Source: Streptomyces katrae (lineage in GTDB: Bacteria > Actinomycetota > Actinomycetes > Streptomycetales > Streptomycetaceae). From it: a DNA stretch of 64,000 nt. Made by a program: the position numbers and the translations under genes. The number at the start of each line of letters is the position of its first letter. Position 1 is the first letter of the stretch. The DNA lies in assembly GCF_000717655.1 (NCBI RefSeq), contig NZ_JNZY01000010.1:186001-250000 (forward strand), read 5' to 3'. Positions 8,860 through 17,674 of this stretch are shown here, one piece after another. A model generated the notes under the pieces. It was not told the origin of the DNA. It was given only the letters and a program-made list of their open reading frames with translations, and did no database searches.

Positions 8860-9600
8860 ATGGGCGGACAGCAGTACGACGAGATCGGTGAGGCGTTCGA
8901 GGGGTTCAAGTCGCTGCCGATGATGCGGTACGGGGAGGTGCCGAGCTTCCTGGGCCTGGTCGGGGACGTGAGCGGCAAGTCGGTCCTCGACCTGGCGTGC
9001 GGGACCGGTTTCTACAGCAGGGAGTTCAAGCGGCGCGGCGCCGCGGACGTCTACGGCGTCGACATCTCCGTCGAGATGATCTCCGCGGCGCGGGAGATCG
9101 AGCAGCGCGACCCGCTGGGTGTGCGCTACGGGGTCGGTGACGTGGCCGAACTGCCGCCCCTCGACCCGCGCTTCGACATCGCGCTGGGAGTGCAGTGCCT
9201 CAACTACGCCGAGGACATCGCCACCATGGAGCGGATGTGCCGCAACATCCACCGGAGCCTGGTGGCGGGCGGGGAGTTCTTCGTGCTCGCGCAGAACCCC
9301 GACTACCGGTTCGACTGTCCCTCCCTGGAGGCCTACGGGTTCCGTTGCGAGCCGGCCGGCGAGATCGAGACGGGTACGCGCGTGCGGGTCACCGCCCTCC
9401 TCGACCCGCAGCCGATCAGCATCGTCTCCTCGGCCCCGCGCAGCGAGGTCTACGAAGCGTGCCTGCGGGCGGCCGGGTTCAGCGAGATCACCTGGGTCCC
9501 GCTGGAGGTGTCCGACGCCGGCATCCGTGAGTTCGGCAAGGAGTTCTGGGCGGACCTCCTCGCGTACCCGCCGCTCGCGATGCTGCGCTGCCGCGCCTGA
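8860..9600 (+). CDS. Class I SAM-dependent methyltransferase
   Basis: 246 residues. Motif I VLDLACGTGFYS (about 42-53), an acidic motif II in VYGVDIS, and the post-motif region VGDVAELPP define a Methyltransf_25/11-type Rossmann fold. The N-terminus (YDEIGEAFEGFKSLPMMRYGEVPSFL) resembles small-molecule N-methyltransferases of the toxoflavin-synthase type, from memory only. The ATG at 8860 has GGGGAGG about 8 nt upstream; an earlier in-frame ATG at 8833 lacks one. The gene stands alone and ends at a strong terminator, so the substrate is not given by context. Confidence 0.85.
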   Translation: MGGQQYDEIGEAFEGFKSLPMMRYGEVPSFLGLVGDVSGKSVLDLACGTGFYSREFKRRGAADVYGVDISVEMISAAREIEQRDPLGVRYGVGDVAELPPLDPRFDIALGVQCLNYAEDIATMERMCRNIHRSLVAGGEFFVLAQNPDYRFDCPSLEAYGFRCEPAGEIETGTRVRVTALLDPQPISIVSSAPRSEVYEACLRAAGFSEITWVPLEVSDAGIREFGKEFWADLLAYPPLAMLRCRA

Positions 9601-9622
9601 CCTCGCGCCACGGGGGTGACAA

Positions 9623-9661
9623 GGCCGCGGCCCGGGATCGTCGGGATCCCGGGCCGCGGCC
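9623..9661. terminator. Strong bidirectional hairpin between convergent genes
   Basis: A perfect 17-bp GC-rich stem (arms 9623-9639 and 9645-9661) with a 5-nt GTCGG loop, between the methyltransferase stop (9600) and the convergent esterase stop (9674). There is no clear U-tract on either side, as is common in Streptomyces terminators. Confidence 0.85.
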
Positions 9662-9673
9662 GCCCTCGGCCGG

Positions 9674-11284
9674 TCAGACCGGCCGGGGCGGCTGGGTCCG
9701 CCAGAACGTGCACTGGTGGTCCGACCCGAACGAGGCGCCCGTCCGCGTCGCCGTGGGGTTGAGGGTGAGGACCGTGGCCCCGGACCCGGTCGGCGGCCAC
9801 GCCGTCTGCCCCGGCACCGCCGGGACGCCGTAGCGCGCGAACGCACCCCAGTAGCGCTTCAGCCGTGTCGCGAACGCGACCTGCTCCGTGGTCAGCGGCC
9901 GGTCGCCCATGGTGAAGTCGTGCAGATAGGCCAGCTCGGCACTGTGCGCATTGGACTCGTCGATACCGGGTACCTGCGCCCCGGCCAGCGTCGGCGAGTC
10001 CGGGTCGTCGAACTCGTAAAAATAAGTGGGGACTTGGGCGGCGAACAGCTGGGCCGTCCACGCCGTCTGGCAGGCGAACGCCGAGTCCGTCATCACAGCT
10101 GACAGCGCCAGGTACGGCGACCCGTACGCCGACACCGGATAGCGGGCGAGCACCTCGGGCCCGGCGGCCCCGTACCCCGCCAGGACCTGCGCCGTGTACT
10201 GCTCCTGCGTCAGGTACGGCTGCGTCAGCGCGACGAACAGGCGCGCCTCGGAGCGGGTGCTCCCGATCAGCACCGGCACCTTGTTCCAGTTCCCGCTCCC
10301 GATGGCCGTCGCCGGATCGACGGGCAGCAGCCCGTCGCCGGACGCCGGCCCCGAGGTGGGCACCGTACGGGCCGCCTCGACCAGCACCGGCCCGGGAGCG
10401 GCCCGAAGGCACCCGGCCAGCGCCGCCGGATCCGTACAGCCCGCGGCCGCCGCGAAGGCCCGCGCCTGCGACTCGGCCCGCGCGCCGTCCGGCGGACGCA
10501 GCAGCGTGCACGGCCCGCTCTGCAGCACCGCGCGGTGGAACAGCCCGGCCGCCGACGGCGCGGCCAGCAGCGCACAGACGGAACCGCTGCCCGCGGACTG
10601 GCCGGAGACCGTGACGTTCCCGGGGTTCCCGCCGAACGCGGCGATGTTCTCCCGGGTCCAGCGCAGCGCCGCCATCTGGTCCATCAGCCCGAAGGAGCCG
10701 GAGCGCTGCGCGTTCTCCCCGGCGAGCTCGGGCAGCCCGAGATAACCGAGCTGCCCCAGCCGGTAGTTGATGCTGACCACGACACTGCCGGTGAGATCGG
10801 CCATCGTTCGGCCGCCGAACTGCGTACCCGTGCCCTGGCTGTACGCACCCCCGTGCACCCACACGATCACCGGCAGCCCGGCTCCGGGCCGGGCCGTGCG
10901 GGGCCGGTACACGTCGAGGTACAGGCAGTCCTCGCTGACGGCCTGCGGATCCTGCAGCCCGAACGGCGAGAACTGCAGGCACGCCGGGGCCTGTCGGACC
11001 GCCTCGCGGACCCCGGTCCAGCGGCGCGGCGGCTGCGGCGCGCGCAGCCGCGCGTCCCCGACCGGGGGAGCGGCGTAGGGGACGCCGAGGAACTCCTGGG
11101 CGCCGTCGTGATTCTGTCCGCGCAGCACGCCCTGTGCGACGGTGGCCTGTGGGTGCGCGGACCCGCCCGGCGGAGCCGCCGTGGCCGCTGCCGCGGGAAG
11201 CGCCGGGGTGAGCAGGGCCGCCAGCGCACAGGCGGCGGCGAGCAGCGACCGCGCCGTACGCGGCCGCCTTCGGGGCCGTCTCAT
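9674..11284 (-). CDS. Secreted type-B carboxylesterase/lipase
   Basis: 536 residues. An Arg-rich n-region and hydrophobic core (LLAAACALAALLTPALPAAA) form a signal peptide. The family landmarks follow in order: FLGVPYAAPPVGDARLRAPQ, SEDCLYLDVYRP, VWVHGGAYSQG (oxyanion hole), SGQSAGSGSV with the nucleophilic serine, a glutamate in STRSEARL and a histidine in ESNAHSAELAY. The triad therefore appears complete. The enzyme should hydrolyse carboxylic esters outside the cell. Its ATG overlaps the TGA of the upstream surE-like gene (ATGA), so the two secreted hydrolases are coupled. Confidence 0.9.
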   Translation of the reverse strand: MRRPRRRPRTARSLLAAACALAALLTPALPAAAATAAPPGGSAHPQATVAQGVLRGQNHDGAQEFLGVPYAAPPVGDARLRAPQPPRRWTGVREAVRQAPACLQFSPFGLQDPQAVSEDCLYLDVYRPRTARPGAGLPVIVWVHGGAYSQGTGTQFGGRTMADLTGSVVVSINYRLGQLGYLGLPELAGENAQRSGSFGLMDQMAALRWTRENIAAFGGNPGNVTVSGQSAGSGSVCALLAAPSAAGLFHRAVLQSGPCTLLRPPDGARAESQARAFAAAAGCTDPAALAGCLRAAPGPVLVEAARTVPTSGPASGDGLLPVDPATAIGSGNWNKVPVLIGSTRSEARLFVALTQPYLTQEQYTAQVLAGYGAAGPEVLARYPVSAYGSPYLALSAVMTDSAFACQTAWTAQLFAAQVPTYFYEFDDPDSPTLAGAQVPGIDESNAHSAELAYLHDFTMGDRPLTTEQVAFATRLKRYWGAFARYGVPAVPGQTAWPPTGSGATVLTLNPTATRTGASFGSDHQCTFWRTQPPRPV

Positions 11285-12207
11285 GGGCGGAGTCCGGCGA
11301 TGAGGGCCGAAGTGACCGCGAAGTCGGCCGGCCCGGTGTTCCAGTCGGCGTTCATCGGGCTGACGGCGATCTTGCCGGCGCTCACCGCCTCCACGTCCCC
11401 GCCCTTGGCGGCCGGCTGCGGGCGGAACTGTACGTTCACCTTCCAGGTGCCGTCCCCGGAGTCGGTGAAGTCCGGCTGGAGCGGGGCCTGCGGGTCCTGG
11501 AAGGTCGCCGCCACACCGGCCGCGGTGCCCTTGCCGTCCGCGCCGACGACGGGATGGTTGATGTTCAGGCCCACGCCCTCCGGCAGCAGCGGGCCCGACC
11601 GTGCCCGGCTGCGCAGCCGGTCGATCAGCTTCACCGCGAAGTCCATCGTCGGGCCCATCGCGTTGACCGTGGCGGTGGGGTCGGGGACGGCCATGCCGCC
11701 GGTGCTCAGCGCGATCGCCGGGACACCGCTCTCGAGGGCGGCGACGGCGCCGCCGACCGTGCCGGAGTGGGTGGCGAGCCCGGCCACGTTCGGGCCGAAG
11801 TTGGTCCCGGAGACCACCAGGTCGGGGGCCTGTCCCGCGAAGACCTCGGAGAGGCCGAAGGCGACGGAGTCGCCGGGCGTGCCGTCCACGGCCCACACCT
11901 TCGGCTCGGGGTGCTTCACCGCGATGGTGGGGGCGCTCGTCATCTTCGTGCCGGTGCCGCTCTGGTTGGTGAGCGGGGCGACGATCGTGACGTCGTGCCC
12001 GGCGGCCGTCAGCTGCTCGAACGCCTTGCGGATGCCGGGCGCGTTGTAGCCGTCGTCGTTCGTGAGCAGGATCCGCAGCGGTGCCGCGGGCGCCGCCGTA
12101 CTCGCTGCGGGCGCGGTCTGCGGCGAGGCGACCGCGGGCGCCGTACCCGCGAGGGTTGCGGTGCACACGAGGAGGACGGCCGGCGGCAGAACTCGCTTGC
12201 GTCTCAC
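11281..12207 (-). CDS. Secreted SurE-like 5'/3'-nucleotidase
   Basis: 308 residues. A signal peptide (VLPPAVLLVCTATLAGTAPAVA) comes first. The SurE fold starts at LRILLTNDDGYNAPGI, where the paired aspartates (residues 51-52) are the metal ligands of the family. NQSGTG and SGTNFGPNVA supply the other ligand loops. SurE proteins dephosphorylate nucleoside monophosphates and other phosphoesters; the classical form is cytoplasmic, so secretion marks the actinobacterial extracellular branch. The GTG start at 12207 has a good AAGGAG site. It sits downstream of the MFS gene and is coupled to the carboxylesterase. Confidence 0.88.
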   Translation of the reverse strand: MRRKRVLPPAVLLVCTATLAGTAPAVASPQTAPAASTAAPAAPLRILLTNDDGYNAPGIRKAFEQLTAAGHDVTIVAPLTNQSGTGTKMTSAPTIAVKHPEPKVWAVDGTPGDSVAFGLSEVFAGQAPDLVVSGTNFGPNVAGLATHSGTVGGAVAALESGVPAIALSTGGMAVPDPTATVNAMGPTMDFAVKLIDRLRSRARSGPLLPEGVGLNINHPVVGADGKGTAAGVAATFQDPQAPLQPDFTDSGDGTWKVNVQFRPQPAAKGGDVEAVSAGKIAVSPMNADWNTGPADFAVTSALIAGLRP

Positions 12208-12357
12208 AGAGAACTCCTTGGATGGGGAGGGAAGGCGAAGGTGCGGTACAGGAGGGTGGTGTGGTGCAGGACCGGCGGGCGCACGACCCTCGGCATGCGC
12301 CCGCCGGAGTTCGAGCCGGGCCGCCGCGATGCGGCAACGGCGGCCCGGCGCAGCGGG

Positions 12358-13605
12358 TCAGCGCACGCTGCGGATCGGGAGGATGGCGAGTGCGCCGATC
12401 AGCGACAGGGCCCCGCCGACCAGGAAGAGCGGGGTGTATCCGCCGAGCGCGGTCACCACGGCCGAGGCGACGAAGGGGGCGATGATCTGAGGTCCGGCGT
12501 TCGCGATGTTCAGGACGCCCATGTCGCGGGCGGCATCCTCGGCCCGGGGCAGGACCAGGGTGACGAGCGCGGTGTCGACGGCCATGAAGCAGCCGAACGC
12601 GAGCCCGTTCAGCGCGCTGAAGACGAGCATGCCGGTCCAGGTGGGGCTGATGACGGGGACGACCATGACGAGTCCGGCGAGCGCGGCCGAGACACCGACG
12701 AACACCTTGCGGCGGTCCCACCGGTCGGACAGCATCCCGCCCACCACGGTCGAGAGGGCCATGGCGACCATCGACACGGGGGTCAGCACCGCCATCGCAG
12801 CGGGCGGCGTCAGCCCGTCGGGCAGGCTGATGTGGTCGTCCAGGATGTACAGCTGGTAGCCGACGACGGAGAAGTAGCCGAGGACCATCAGGGCCCGGCC
12901 GATGAACGCCCACCGGAAGTCATGGTTCGCCAACGCCGAGAGGAAGGCGGCCAGTTGGGCTCGCTTCGGGACGGCGGCCGGGGCGGGACCGGTGCGCGGG
13001 ACGTCCCGGCAGAGGAGCGTGAGCAGCAGCGCCGAAACGGCGACGATCGCGCCGAAGACCAGGTACCCGGTCTGCAGGTGGTCCGCGGTCTTGGAGGCGA
13101 TCAGCACCCCGACCGTGCCGCCGATCGGCAGGCCCAGCCCGACCAGCGCGGAAGCGGTGCCGCGCCGGGCGACGGGCACCCGGTCGGGGACGATCGCGGT
13201 GACCGCGGCCTGGTAGACGTTCATGGTGGCCTGGACGAGGCACCAGCCGATGCCGACGAGCAGCGCGGTGGTCGCGTACCCGACGAAGGCCAGGGCGGCG
13301 AGCGAGGCGAAGGCGCCTCCGAGGATCCACGGGTTGCGACGGCCGCTGCGGTCGGAGAGGGCGCCGGCGATCGGGTTGAAGGCGGTCGCGAAGACGGCGC
13401 TGATCCCGCCGATGACGCCGAGTACGGCGACCTTGTTGGCGGGGTCGATCTCCGCGACCTGAGTGGGCAGCAGGATCGATCCGACGCCCATGTAGACCGC
13501 CAGCAGGGCGGAGTTCGCGACCAGCAGCAGGGGCAGGAGCGCGCGCTGGCGGGGAGGTTCGGGATCCGCCGGGGCGGGCGAATCGATCAGTTCGTTCTGG
13601 GCCAT
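12358..13605 (-). CDS. MFS transporter
   Basis: 415 residues with about 12 hydrophobic segments. The A-like loop GALSDRSGRRNPWILGG lies after the second segment and a second copy, GGMLSDRWDRRKVFVG, marks the other half, the duplicated layout of the major facilitator superfamily. A central cytoplasmic loop (CRDVPRTGPAPAAVPKRAQ) separates the halves. Start ATG at 13605 with GAGGAG. First gene of a probable operon with surE and the esterase (150-nt gap to the next). A TTACACGTGTCA site lies about 150 nt upstream. The substrate is not deducible; import of an ester- or phosphate-linked carbon source or its hydrolysis product would fit the neighbours. Confidence 0.85.
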   Translation of the reverse strand: MAQNELIDSPAPADPEPPRQRALLPLLLVANSALLAVYMGVGSILLPTQVAEIDPANKVAVLGVIGGISAVFATAFNPIAGALSDRSGRRNPWILGGAFASLAALAFVGYATTALLVGIGWCLVQATMNVYQAAVTAIVPDRVPVARRGTASALVGLGLPIGGTVGVLIASKTADHLQTGYLVFGAIVAVSALLLTLLCRDVPRTGPAPAAVPKRAQLAAFLSALANHDFRWAFIGRALMVLGYFSVVGYQLYILDDHISLPDGLTPPAAMAVLTPVSMVAMALSTVVGGMLSDRWDRRKVFVGVSAALAGLVMVVPVISPTWTGMLVFSALNGLAFGCFMAVDTALVTLVLPRAEDAARDMGVLNIANAGPQIIAPFVASAVVTALGGYTPLFLVGGALSLIGALAILPIRSVR

Positions 13606-13754
13606 GACGACTCCTCGGGGGACGGGGCGAGAAGGGGTGCGGAGGCTCGGCGCGGAGGGCCCGTGGCGGAGAGGGGTGCACCGTGCGGGGGGCTGCGGCG
13701 AGGTGCTGCCGCCTGGGGAAGGCTCGGCGGGCGGCGGGGGTCCACGTGGGGTTG

Positions 13755-13766
13755 TTACACGTGTCA
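13755..13766. promoter_or_regulatory. Putative LacI-family operator upstream of MFS operon
   Basis: TTACACGTGTCA, an 11 of 12 match to the palindrome TTACACGTGTAA that occurs perfectly at 19938 and in variant form just ahead of the lacI-type gene (16593). The central CG and two-fold symmetry fit LacI-family operators. Binding is inferred. Confidence 0.5.
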
Positions 13767-14057
13767 CCTTCGGCGCTTGGACACTGTGTAGCACCCATCG
13801 CGGGGCATCGCCAGAGGCTGAGTGGTGGTGATGTGCGGATCGTGACCGACCGGCAGGCGGCACTGCGAGGACGTGTAACCACTACCTCATGGCCACTGAG
13901 CAGGGCTGTTGTGTCCGGAATCCCTCTTGCGCTTGTGGCGACGGTCACGCATCCGCAATACTCCGTGCCGCGTCGCGAGGCCCCCCGTCGCCGCTCACCG
14001 CAGGAGCCCGCGGCCGGCGTCCCCGGTCCCGCGCCGCCGGTCCCGGCTCCCCTGCCC

Positions 14058-14091
14058 CTGGCCGTCGGTCAACCCTGGCCGTCGGTCAACC
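14058..14091 (+). repeat. Two tandem copies of a 17-bp unit
   Basis: CTGGCCGTCGGTCAACC occurs twice in direct succession (14058-14074 and 14075-14091), about 90 nt upstream of the PAP2-like start. It may be a simple slippage duplication or a tandem binding site. Confidence 0.7.
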
Positions 14092-14182
14092 CCGGCCTTC
14101 GGCCCTCGTGAAGTCCTCCACCGCCTGTGCCTGCTCTCCGCGTGCCCCCACCGCCCGGGGAGACCACCGTGAAAGGCCTGCC

Positions 14183-14914
14183 ATGCCACGCTCCTCCGCC
14201 GTGCCCCGGTTCGGGCACCGTGCATCCCCGCCCCTGATCCCCGCTCCCCGGCACCACCTCCCGGCACCCCCGCCGCGCCATGCGGTCGCCGTCGGAGCCG
14301 GCCTCCTGCTCGGGTCGCTGCTGATCGGCCTCTTGGTCTCGGTCGGCGAACGCGCGTACTTCCAGGGGCTCGACGACGGCTGGGCCGCGTCGATGACCGG
14401 CTCGCGCGACGACGCCCTCACCGGCCTCGCCACCGTCTTCGACCGCCTCGGCGGCCCGCTGGGCATGGTCCTGCCGCTCGGTCTGATCGGCTGCCTCTGC
14501 GTCTACGGGCGCTGGCGGTCCGGGCTGTTCGCCCTCGCCGTCGGCGTCGTGGCGAACATGGTCCTGGTGCTCCCGCTCAAGCAGCTCGTCGACCGTCCCC
14601 GCCCGCCGCATCCGTGGGTCCTGGTGAACGACGGCTCGTTCCCCTCCGGCCAGGTGTTCAGTGCCGTGACGCTGGTGTTCGCGGCCGCCGTCCTGGTCTT
14701 TCCCCCGCGGGTGCGCCGCTGGTGGTGGCTCTTCGCGGTGCTGTACGTCGTCGCCATGATGGCCAGCCGGACCTGGCTGCACGCCCAGTGGCTCAGCGAC
14801 ACCGTCGCCGGGGCGCTGGCCGGCGCCGGGAGCTGCATGCTGCTGTGGAGGGCGTTCGCGCCGCTGCTGCGGATCGAGGCCGAGCGGGTCGCGTCCGACA
14901 GCCTGTGGCTGTGA
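14183..14914 (+). CDS. PAP2-superfamily membrane protein lacking both catalytic histidines
   Basis: 243 residues with about six hydrophobic segments, the usual size of bacterial PAP2 lipid phosphatases. Motif 1 is intact (KQLVDRPRP from Lys133). Motif 2, normally PSGH, reads PSGQ (Gln157). Motif 3, normally SR-x5-H-x3-D, reads SRTWLHAQWLSD, with Gln202 at the nucleophile position. The paralogue at 18001-18771 has His at both places. Both substitutions are clear in the DNA (CAG codons). Known PAP2 chemistry needs the motif-3 histidine as nucleophile and the motif-2 histidine as acid, so this protein is probably catalytically dead or a lipid-binding derivative. Start ATG 14183 with GAAAGG. Confidence 0.85.
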   Translation: MPRSSAVPRFGHRASPPLIPAPRHHLPAPPPRHAVAVGAGLLLGSLLIGLLVSVGERAYFQGLDDGWAASMTGSRDDALTGLATVFDRLGGPLGMVLPLGLIGCLCVYGRWRSGLFALAVGVVANMVLVLPLKQLVDRPRPPHPWVLVNDGSFPSGQVFSAVTLVFAAAVLVFPPRVRRWWWLFAVLYVVAMMASRTWLHAQWLSDTVAGALAGAGSCMLLWRAFAPLLRIEAERVASDSLWL

Positions 14915-14933
14915 GGGGCGCAGGCAGGCGGTC

Positions 14934-14973
14934 TATCGAGAATCATTGACGGTCGTCCAATATTCGCCATAAC
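14934..14973 (+). promoter_or_regulatory. Promoter with TATCGAG box, shared with the aromatic cluster
   Basis: TATCGAG (14934-14940), 5 nt, TTGACG (14946-14951), 16 nt, CATAAC (14968-14973). The same elements at the same spacings occur at 20648 and 22865. TTGACG and CATAAC fit -35 and -10 hexamers for the esterase gene starting 67 nt downstream; TATCGAG looks like a regulator box touching the -35. Confidence 0.65.
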
Positions 14974-15039
14974 CCCGTGACCGGGGCCGGCGTGCCTCCA
15001 TCGCACCGCCGGCCCCCGGAACGACGAAGGAAGGGCCTC

Positions 15040-16590
15040 ATGGCACACACCGAGAACCGCACCCCGCCGCCCGTGGTCGACCTCCCCGCAGGTCGACTGC
15101 GCGGGGCCATCGAAGACGGGCTCTGCGTCTTCCGGGCGGTCCCGTACGCCGCACCCCCCGTCGGCGACGAGCGCTGGCGGCCCGCCCGGCCGCATCCCGG
15201 CTGGAGCGGCACGCGCGATGCGAGCGCCGACGGCCCCAGCGCCCCGCAGATGTACGTGGAGGGTGGTGATCCGGTCCTCGGCGGCCACGGGTCGCCCCCC
15301 TTCGACGAGGACTGCCTCACTCTCAATGTCTGGACACCCGCGGCCGACGACGCCCGCCGTCCCGTACTGCTGTGGATCCACGGCGGCGGCTTCGTCTCGG
15401 GGTCGGGCTCGCTGCCCGGATACGGCGGCGAGACCTTCGCGCGGGACGGCGACCTGGTGTTCGTCGGCATCAACTACCGCATCGGGCCGCTCGGTTACCT
15501 CCCCCCGGAGGGCGACGGCGGCGCCGAGGGAGACGAGGTGGCCAACCCCTGGCTGTCCGACCAGCTTGCGGCCCTGTACTGGGTGAAGGAGAACATCGCC
15601 TCCTTCGGCGGCGACCCCGACCACATCACCGTCGCCGGCCAGTCCGGCGGCGCCGTCTCCACCGCGGCCCTCGCCGGGCACCCGCAGGCCGCCGGCCTGA
15701 TCCGCCGGGTGATCCTGCAGAGCCCGCCGTTCGGGCTCGACCTCCCCGACCCCGACGCGTACCGGGAGCGCACCGAGGCCTATCGGGAACTGGCCGGCGC
15801 CAAGACCGCGCAGGAGCTGCGCGCACTGCCCTGGCCGGCCCTGATCGGCGCGGCCGGCGGCCTGTTCGCCCGCACGATGCGGTGGGGCCACTGGCCGACG
15901 CCGTTCCTGCCCGTGGTCGACGGGGTCACCCTCGAGCGCCATCCGGCACAGGCCCTGCTGCACGGGGCCGCAGCCGGCATCGACGTCATGATCGGGTGGA
16001 CCCGCGAGGAGGCCAACTTCGGCTTCGGCCTCGACGAGGGGTACGCGGGCGCCACCCGCGAGCAGGTGACCGACCGGATCGCGGAGACCTTCGGGGCCGA
16101 GGCCGCCCCCGAGGTCTACGCCGCGTACGCAGCGGCCCGCCCCGGCGCCGGTCCGGCCGGCGTCCTCATGGACCTGATCACGGACGAGCTCTTCCGGGTC
16201 CCCTCCGTCGGGCTGGCCGAGGCCAGGGCCGGTTCGGGGCATCCCGTCTGGGCCTACCAGTTCGACCTGCCCACGCCCGCGTACGAGGGCCGGCTCGGCG
16301 CCGCGCACTGCCTCGAGCTCCCCTTCGTCTTCGACAACTTCGAGCAGTGGGCGCACGCCCCCTTCCTCACCGGGCTCGCCCCCACCGTCCGCGACGGCCT
16401 CGCACGGACCATGCACCGGGCCTGGATCGCCTTCGTCCGCACCGGCGACCCGAACCACCCCGGCATGCCGCAGTGGCAGCCGTACGGTGCGCAGACGCGC
16501 ACCACGATGCGCTTCGACTCGGCCGTCACCGCCTTCGACGACCTCGCAGGGCCCTCGCGCCGCCTGCACGAAGCCCGCGGGGGCCGATGA
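15040..16590 (+). CDS. Type-B carboxylesterase (cytoplasmic)
   Basis: 516 residues without a signal peptide. Family landmarks: FRAVPYAAPPVGDERWR, DEDCLTLNVWTP, LWIHGGGFVSGS (oxyanion hole), AGQSGGAVS (nucleophilic serine), Glu in GWTREEANF and His in AAHCLELPFVFDN, a complete triad. ATG at 15040 with GAAGGAAGG. The promoter matches those of the CoA-ligase and hydroxylase genes 5-8 kb away, so I infer that it releases an aromatic acid (for example a salicylate-type ester) for that pathway. The lacI-type gene follows 58 nt downstream with its own candidate operator. Confidence 0.9.
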   Translation: MAHTENRTPPPVVDLPAGRLRGAIEDGLCVFRAVPYAAPPVGDERWRPARPHPGWSGTRDASADGPSAPQMYVEGGDPVLGGHGSPPFDEDCLTLNVWTPAADDARRPVLLWIHGGGFVSGSGSLPGYGGETFARDGDLVFVGINYRIGPLGYLPPEGDGGAEGDEVANPWLSDQLAALYWVKENIASFGGDPDHITVAGQSGGAVSTAALAGHPQAAGLIRRVILQSPPFGLDLPDPDAYRERTEAYRELAGAKTAQELRALPWPALIGAAGGLFARTMRWGHWPTPFLPVVDGVTLERHPAQALLHGAAAGIDVMIGWTREEANFGFGLDEGYAGATREQVTDRIAETFGAEAAPEVYAAYAAARPGAGPAGVLMDLITDELFRVPSVGLAEARAGSGHPVWAYQFDLPTPAYEGRLGAAHCLELPFVFDNFEQWAHAPFLTGLAPTVRDGLARTMHRAWIAFVRTGDPNHPGMPQWQPYGAQTRTTMRFDSAVTAFDDLAGPSRRLHEARGGR

Positions 16591-16592
16591 TC

Positions 16593-16604
16593 TAACTCGT
16601 GTAA
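16593..16604. promoter_or_regulatory. Putative autoregulatory LacI operator
   Basis: TAACTCGTGTAA, 10 of 12 matches to TTACACGTGTAA, 45 nt upstream of the lacI-type start codon. Confidence 0.45.
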
Positions 16605-16648
16605 CCTGGGAGGAGAGGTGTCGGTCGACCCAAGGAGCACCGAGGACC

Positions 16649-17674
16649 ATGCCCAGGGAGCCCAGGGAAACGAGCACCCCCGCGTCGCCCGTGTCGATCA
16701 CCAGCGCCGACGTGGCCCGGCTGGCCGGGGTGTCACGCGCCACCGTGTCGTTCGTCCTGAACGACACCCCCGGCCACCGCGTCAGCGAGGGCACCCGTAC
16801 GCGGGTGCTCGACGCCGCCCGGCAGCTCGGCTACGTACCGCACGCCGCGGCCCGGTCCCTGCGGGCCGGGCGCAGCAACCTCGTCCTGATGCCCGCTTCG
16901 ATCTCCGCGGCCGGCCGGCTCGTGAGCGACTGGGTCGACGACCTGCACAGTGAGCTCGACCGGCACGGCTACACGGCCGTCCTGCACGCGGGCCGCTTCG
17001 CCGACCCCCTCGACGCCGCCCGGGCCTGGGCCGAACTGCGCCCGGTGGCCGTCGTCGCACTCGACGGCGACCGCTTCACCGCCCGGGCCGCCGAGCTGCT
17101 GAGCCGCGCCGGTGTGCGCGGCCTGCTGGCGTTCGCCGCCCGCCCGGTGGAGGGCGTCCACACCATCGGCTTCGACCACGCCGACATCGGCGCCACCGCG
17201 GCCGAGCACCTCATCGCCCGCGGCCGCAGCAGGATCGGCGTGGTCATGCCCCAGGAGCGCGGCCTCGGCACCCTCGCCGCCCCGCGCCTCGCCGGGGCCG
17301 AGTCGGTCGCGGCCCGGCACATGGCCACGGTGACCCCGGTCGAGCTCTCGTACACCAGGGAGTCCGCGACGGCCCTCGCCCGGCGCTGGCCGAGCCTGGG
17401 CCTGGACGCGGTCTTCGCGTACAACGACGAGTACGCGGCGCTGCTCCTGCACGCTCTTCAGGCCGAGGGCATCGCCGTACCGGACGAGGTCGCGATCGTC
17501 GGTTCCGACGACCTGGTCCTCGCCTCCCTCCAGCAACCGCCCCTCACGACGGTCCGCCTGGACCTGCCGTCGGCAGCCGGCGTCGCCGACGCCCTGCACG
17601 AGCTGATCGAGACGGGGAAGACGCCCCCGGTCCCCGCCATAGAGGCCCTCCTCATCCACCGCGCCACGTCCTGA
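16649..17674 (+). CDS. LacI-family transcriptional regulator
   Basis: 341 residues, normal for the family. The N-terminal helix-turn-helix (ITSADVARLAGVSRATVSFV) and hinge helix (HAAARSLRAGRSN) are followed by a periplasmic-binding-protein-type sensor domain (IGVVMPQERGLGT, FAYNDEYAALLL, IVGSDDLVLA, PPLTTVRLD). Start ATG at 16649 with AAGGAG/GAGG upstream. LacI regulators normally repress by binding a palindrome until a sugar or related ligand binds. Four TTACACGTGTAA-like sites in the window, one before this gene, are the natural candidates. Possible targets are the MFS-surE-esterase operon, itself, and the alpha/beta-hydrolase/PAP2 operon. Confidence 0.92.
   Translation: MPREPRETSTPASPVSITSADVARLAGVSRATVSFVLNDTPGHRVSEGTRTRVLDAARQLGYVPHAAARSLRAGRSNLVLMPASISAAGRLVSDWVDDLHSELDRHGYTAVLHAGRFADPLDAARAWAELRPVAVVALDGDRFTARAAELLSRAGVRGLLAFAARPVEGVHTIGFDHADIGATAAEHLIARGRSRIGVVMPQERGLGTLAAPRLAGAESVAARHMATVTPVELSYTRESATALARRWPSLGLDAVFAYNDEYAALLLHALQAEGIAVPDEVAIVGSDDLVLASLQQPPLTTVRLDLPSAAGVADALHELIETGKTPPVPAIEALLIHRATS

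Larger units (their letters stand above)
13606..14182. other. Divergent intergenic region between MFS and PAP2-like genes
   Basis: 577 nt with no supportable gene. It holds the TTACACGTGTCA palindrome (13755-13766), an imperfect ACACTGTGTA palindrome near 13781, an ACGTGTAA half-site at 13871-13878 and a 17-bp tandem duplication (14058-14091). It should carry promoters for both flanking genes. Confidence 0.6.

Noticed and set aside
9674..12913. Reading the esterase, SurE region and MFS 3' end as one 1079-residue minus-strand protein
   Set aside because: Only the last 536 codons read as a protein family; the upstream part is out of frame with the SurE and MFS genes, which have their own starts and motifs.
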